A DNA stretch of 13,579 nucleotides, taken from contig CAMVBT010000029.1 of the NCBI GenBank assembly GCA_947165805.1, positions 1-13,579 of the forward strand, in the 5' to 3' direction. The DNA is from an uncultured Clostridia bacterium (GTDB lineage Bacteria > Bacillota > Clostridia > Oscillospirales > Ruminococcaceae). A program made the translations under genes and the position numbers. Under the pieces are notes generated by a model that ran no database searches, was not told the origin of the DNA, and saw nothing but the letters and a program-made list of their open reading frames with translations. Below are positions 12,953 to 13,579 of the stretch, in pieces. Numbering within the stretch: the stretch's first letter is position 1; each line of letters opens with the position of its first letter.

Positions 12953-13579
12953 TTATTCCGCCTCTACGAGCTCCATGCCGCGCTTGTCGAGCGACTTTAT
13001 GGACAGCGTGAGGTACTTGAAATCGTTGTACAGGTCGATTATCTCCTCTTTCCCGCCCGCACTGATAACGCGTATGACGGGGCGCAGGACGTTTGTGGTG
13101 TTGCTTACGACCTCTCCTATTCTGCCGTCGCTGAGAATTACCTTGCTTGCGACCGGGTACGGGGCGAAAGCCGCGAGGAACGCCATTATGATATCATAGT
13201 CGAAGTGCGTGTTCGCGCCGCCCATCATGAATTCCTCGGCCTCCGCGACGCTCCACGGCTGGCGGTAGGGTCTGTTGGAGGTGAGCGCGTCGTATACGTC
13301 CGCGACAGTGATTATGCGGGCAAGATAGGTTATCTGACCGGCTTTCAGGCCGAGCGGATAGCCCGTGCCGTCGTATTTTTCGTGATGCATCAGCACGGCG
13401 TTGAGTATCTCCTCGGAATAGCTGCCGTTCTTTCGCAGCAGCAGATAGCCGTTCTGGGGGTGCTTCTTGACCGCGACGAACTCGTCGTCGGTGAGGCGGC
13501 CGGGTTTTCTGATTATGTCAACGTCTATGGTGCGCTTGCCGATGTCGTGGAGCAGGGCGGCCTCGCAGAGATCGCGCAT
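12953..13579 (-). CDS. HD-GYP domain protein, C-terminal part (partial at window edge)
   Basis: At least 208 residues of an HD-GYP protein, a family of cyclic-di-GMP phosphodiesterases. Counted from the window edge, HDIGK is at 11-15, HHEKYDGTGYP at 65-75 (with the GYP signature) and ADVYDALTSNRPYR at 93-106, so the metal and substrate ligands are intact. An extra C-terminal segment of about 65 residues (VILSDGRIGEVVSN, then RPVIRV) is seen in many clostridial members. The Met codon at the edge is probably internal, since the family needs more HD-domain helices and often a sensory region ahead of HDIGK. It lies 53 bp upstream of aspartokinase on the same strand. Its activity could lower cyclic-di-GMP and favour motility. 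Confidence 0.9.
   Translation of the reverse strand: MRDLCEAALLHDIGKRTIDVDIIRKPGRLTDDEFVAVKKHPQNGYLLLRKNGSYSEEILNAVLMHHEKYDGTGYPLGLKAGQITYLARIITVADVYDALTSNRPYRQPWSVAEAEEFMMGGANTHFDYDIIMAFLAAFAPYPVASKVILSDGRIGEVVSNTTNVLRPVIRVISAGGKEEIIDLYNDFKYLTLSIKSLDKRGMELVEAE

Noticed and set aside
11541..13199. A 552-codon open frame on the plus strand opposite aspartokinase and the HD-GYP gene
   Set aside because: It is antisense to two clearly conserved proteins and its translation has no recognisable motif; long shadow frames are expected in codon-biased GC-rich genes.
1..13579. CRISPR array, tRNA, rRNA, insertion sequence or prophage genes
   Set aside because: No regularly spaced repeats, no tRNA-like cloverleaf noticed, and no transposase, integrase or phage structural protein among the open frames.

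Overview
The window looks like chromosomal DNA from a motile, Gram-positive member of the Clostridia, probably Ruminococcaceae/Oscillospiraceae-like. The signs are AGGAGG-type ribosome binding sites, sigma-A promoters, a textbook flagellar sigma-D (sigma-28) promoter, an NPxTG-type wall-anchored protein and intergenic palindromic repeats of a kind I recall from Clostridiales genomes. This placement is inference; there is no rRNA or other phylogenetic marker here. No phage, plasmid, IS element, CRISPR array or tRNA was seen.

Layout. (1) 78-2640, plus: the end of an exopolysaccharide operon, with a CpsB/YwqE-type PHP phosphatase, an EpsG-family polymerase and an unrecognised membrane protein with a long acidic tail. 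(2) 2700-3635, plus: a secreted, Asp-rich, wall-anchored protein with a codon style unlike its neighbours. (3) A bidirectional terminator, then on the minus strand an AGCS-family Na+/amino-acid symporter (4220-5632) and a SLOG/YpsA-like protein (3712-4200). (4) A divergent control region (5639-5960) with a sigma-A promoter facing left, a near-perfect sigma-D promoter facing right and a two-turn-spaced direct repeat between them. (5) 5911-7434, plus: a flagellar-regulon operon with a 17-residue leader-like ORF, a 209-residue unknown protein, a possible 39-residue ORF and a 235-residue protein resembling only the C-terminal part of FliD, closed by a strong terminator. (6) A structured intergenic repeat, then an HGSNAT/DUF1624-type membrane acyltransferase (7767-8528). 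(7) A phosphoglucomutase/phosphomannomutase (8630-10348) with an extended -10 promoter and a perfect 16-bp palindrome at the start of the transcript, followed by a small membrane protein. (8) A 372-bp intergenic stretch holding a terminator and several repeat elements. (9) On the minus strand, an HD-GYP protein (cut by the window edge), aspartokinase and a divergent ThyX-like protein.

How they fit together. Regions 1, 2 and 7 are compatible with a cell-envelope theme: polymer assembly, control by dephosphorylation, a wall protein, and sugar-phosphate supply. Region 5 and the HD-GYP protein point to motility and cyclic-di-GMP signalling. The least described part is region 5: its promoter makes membership of the flagellar regulon likely, but neither main protein is a standard flagellar component, and the two share an N-terminal pattern that could be an export or chaperone signal.
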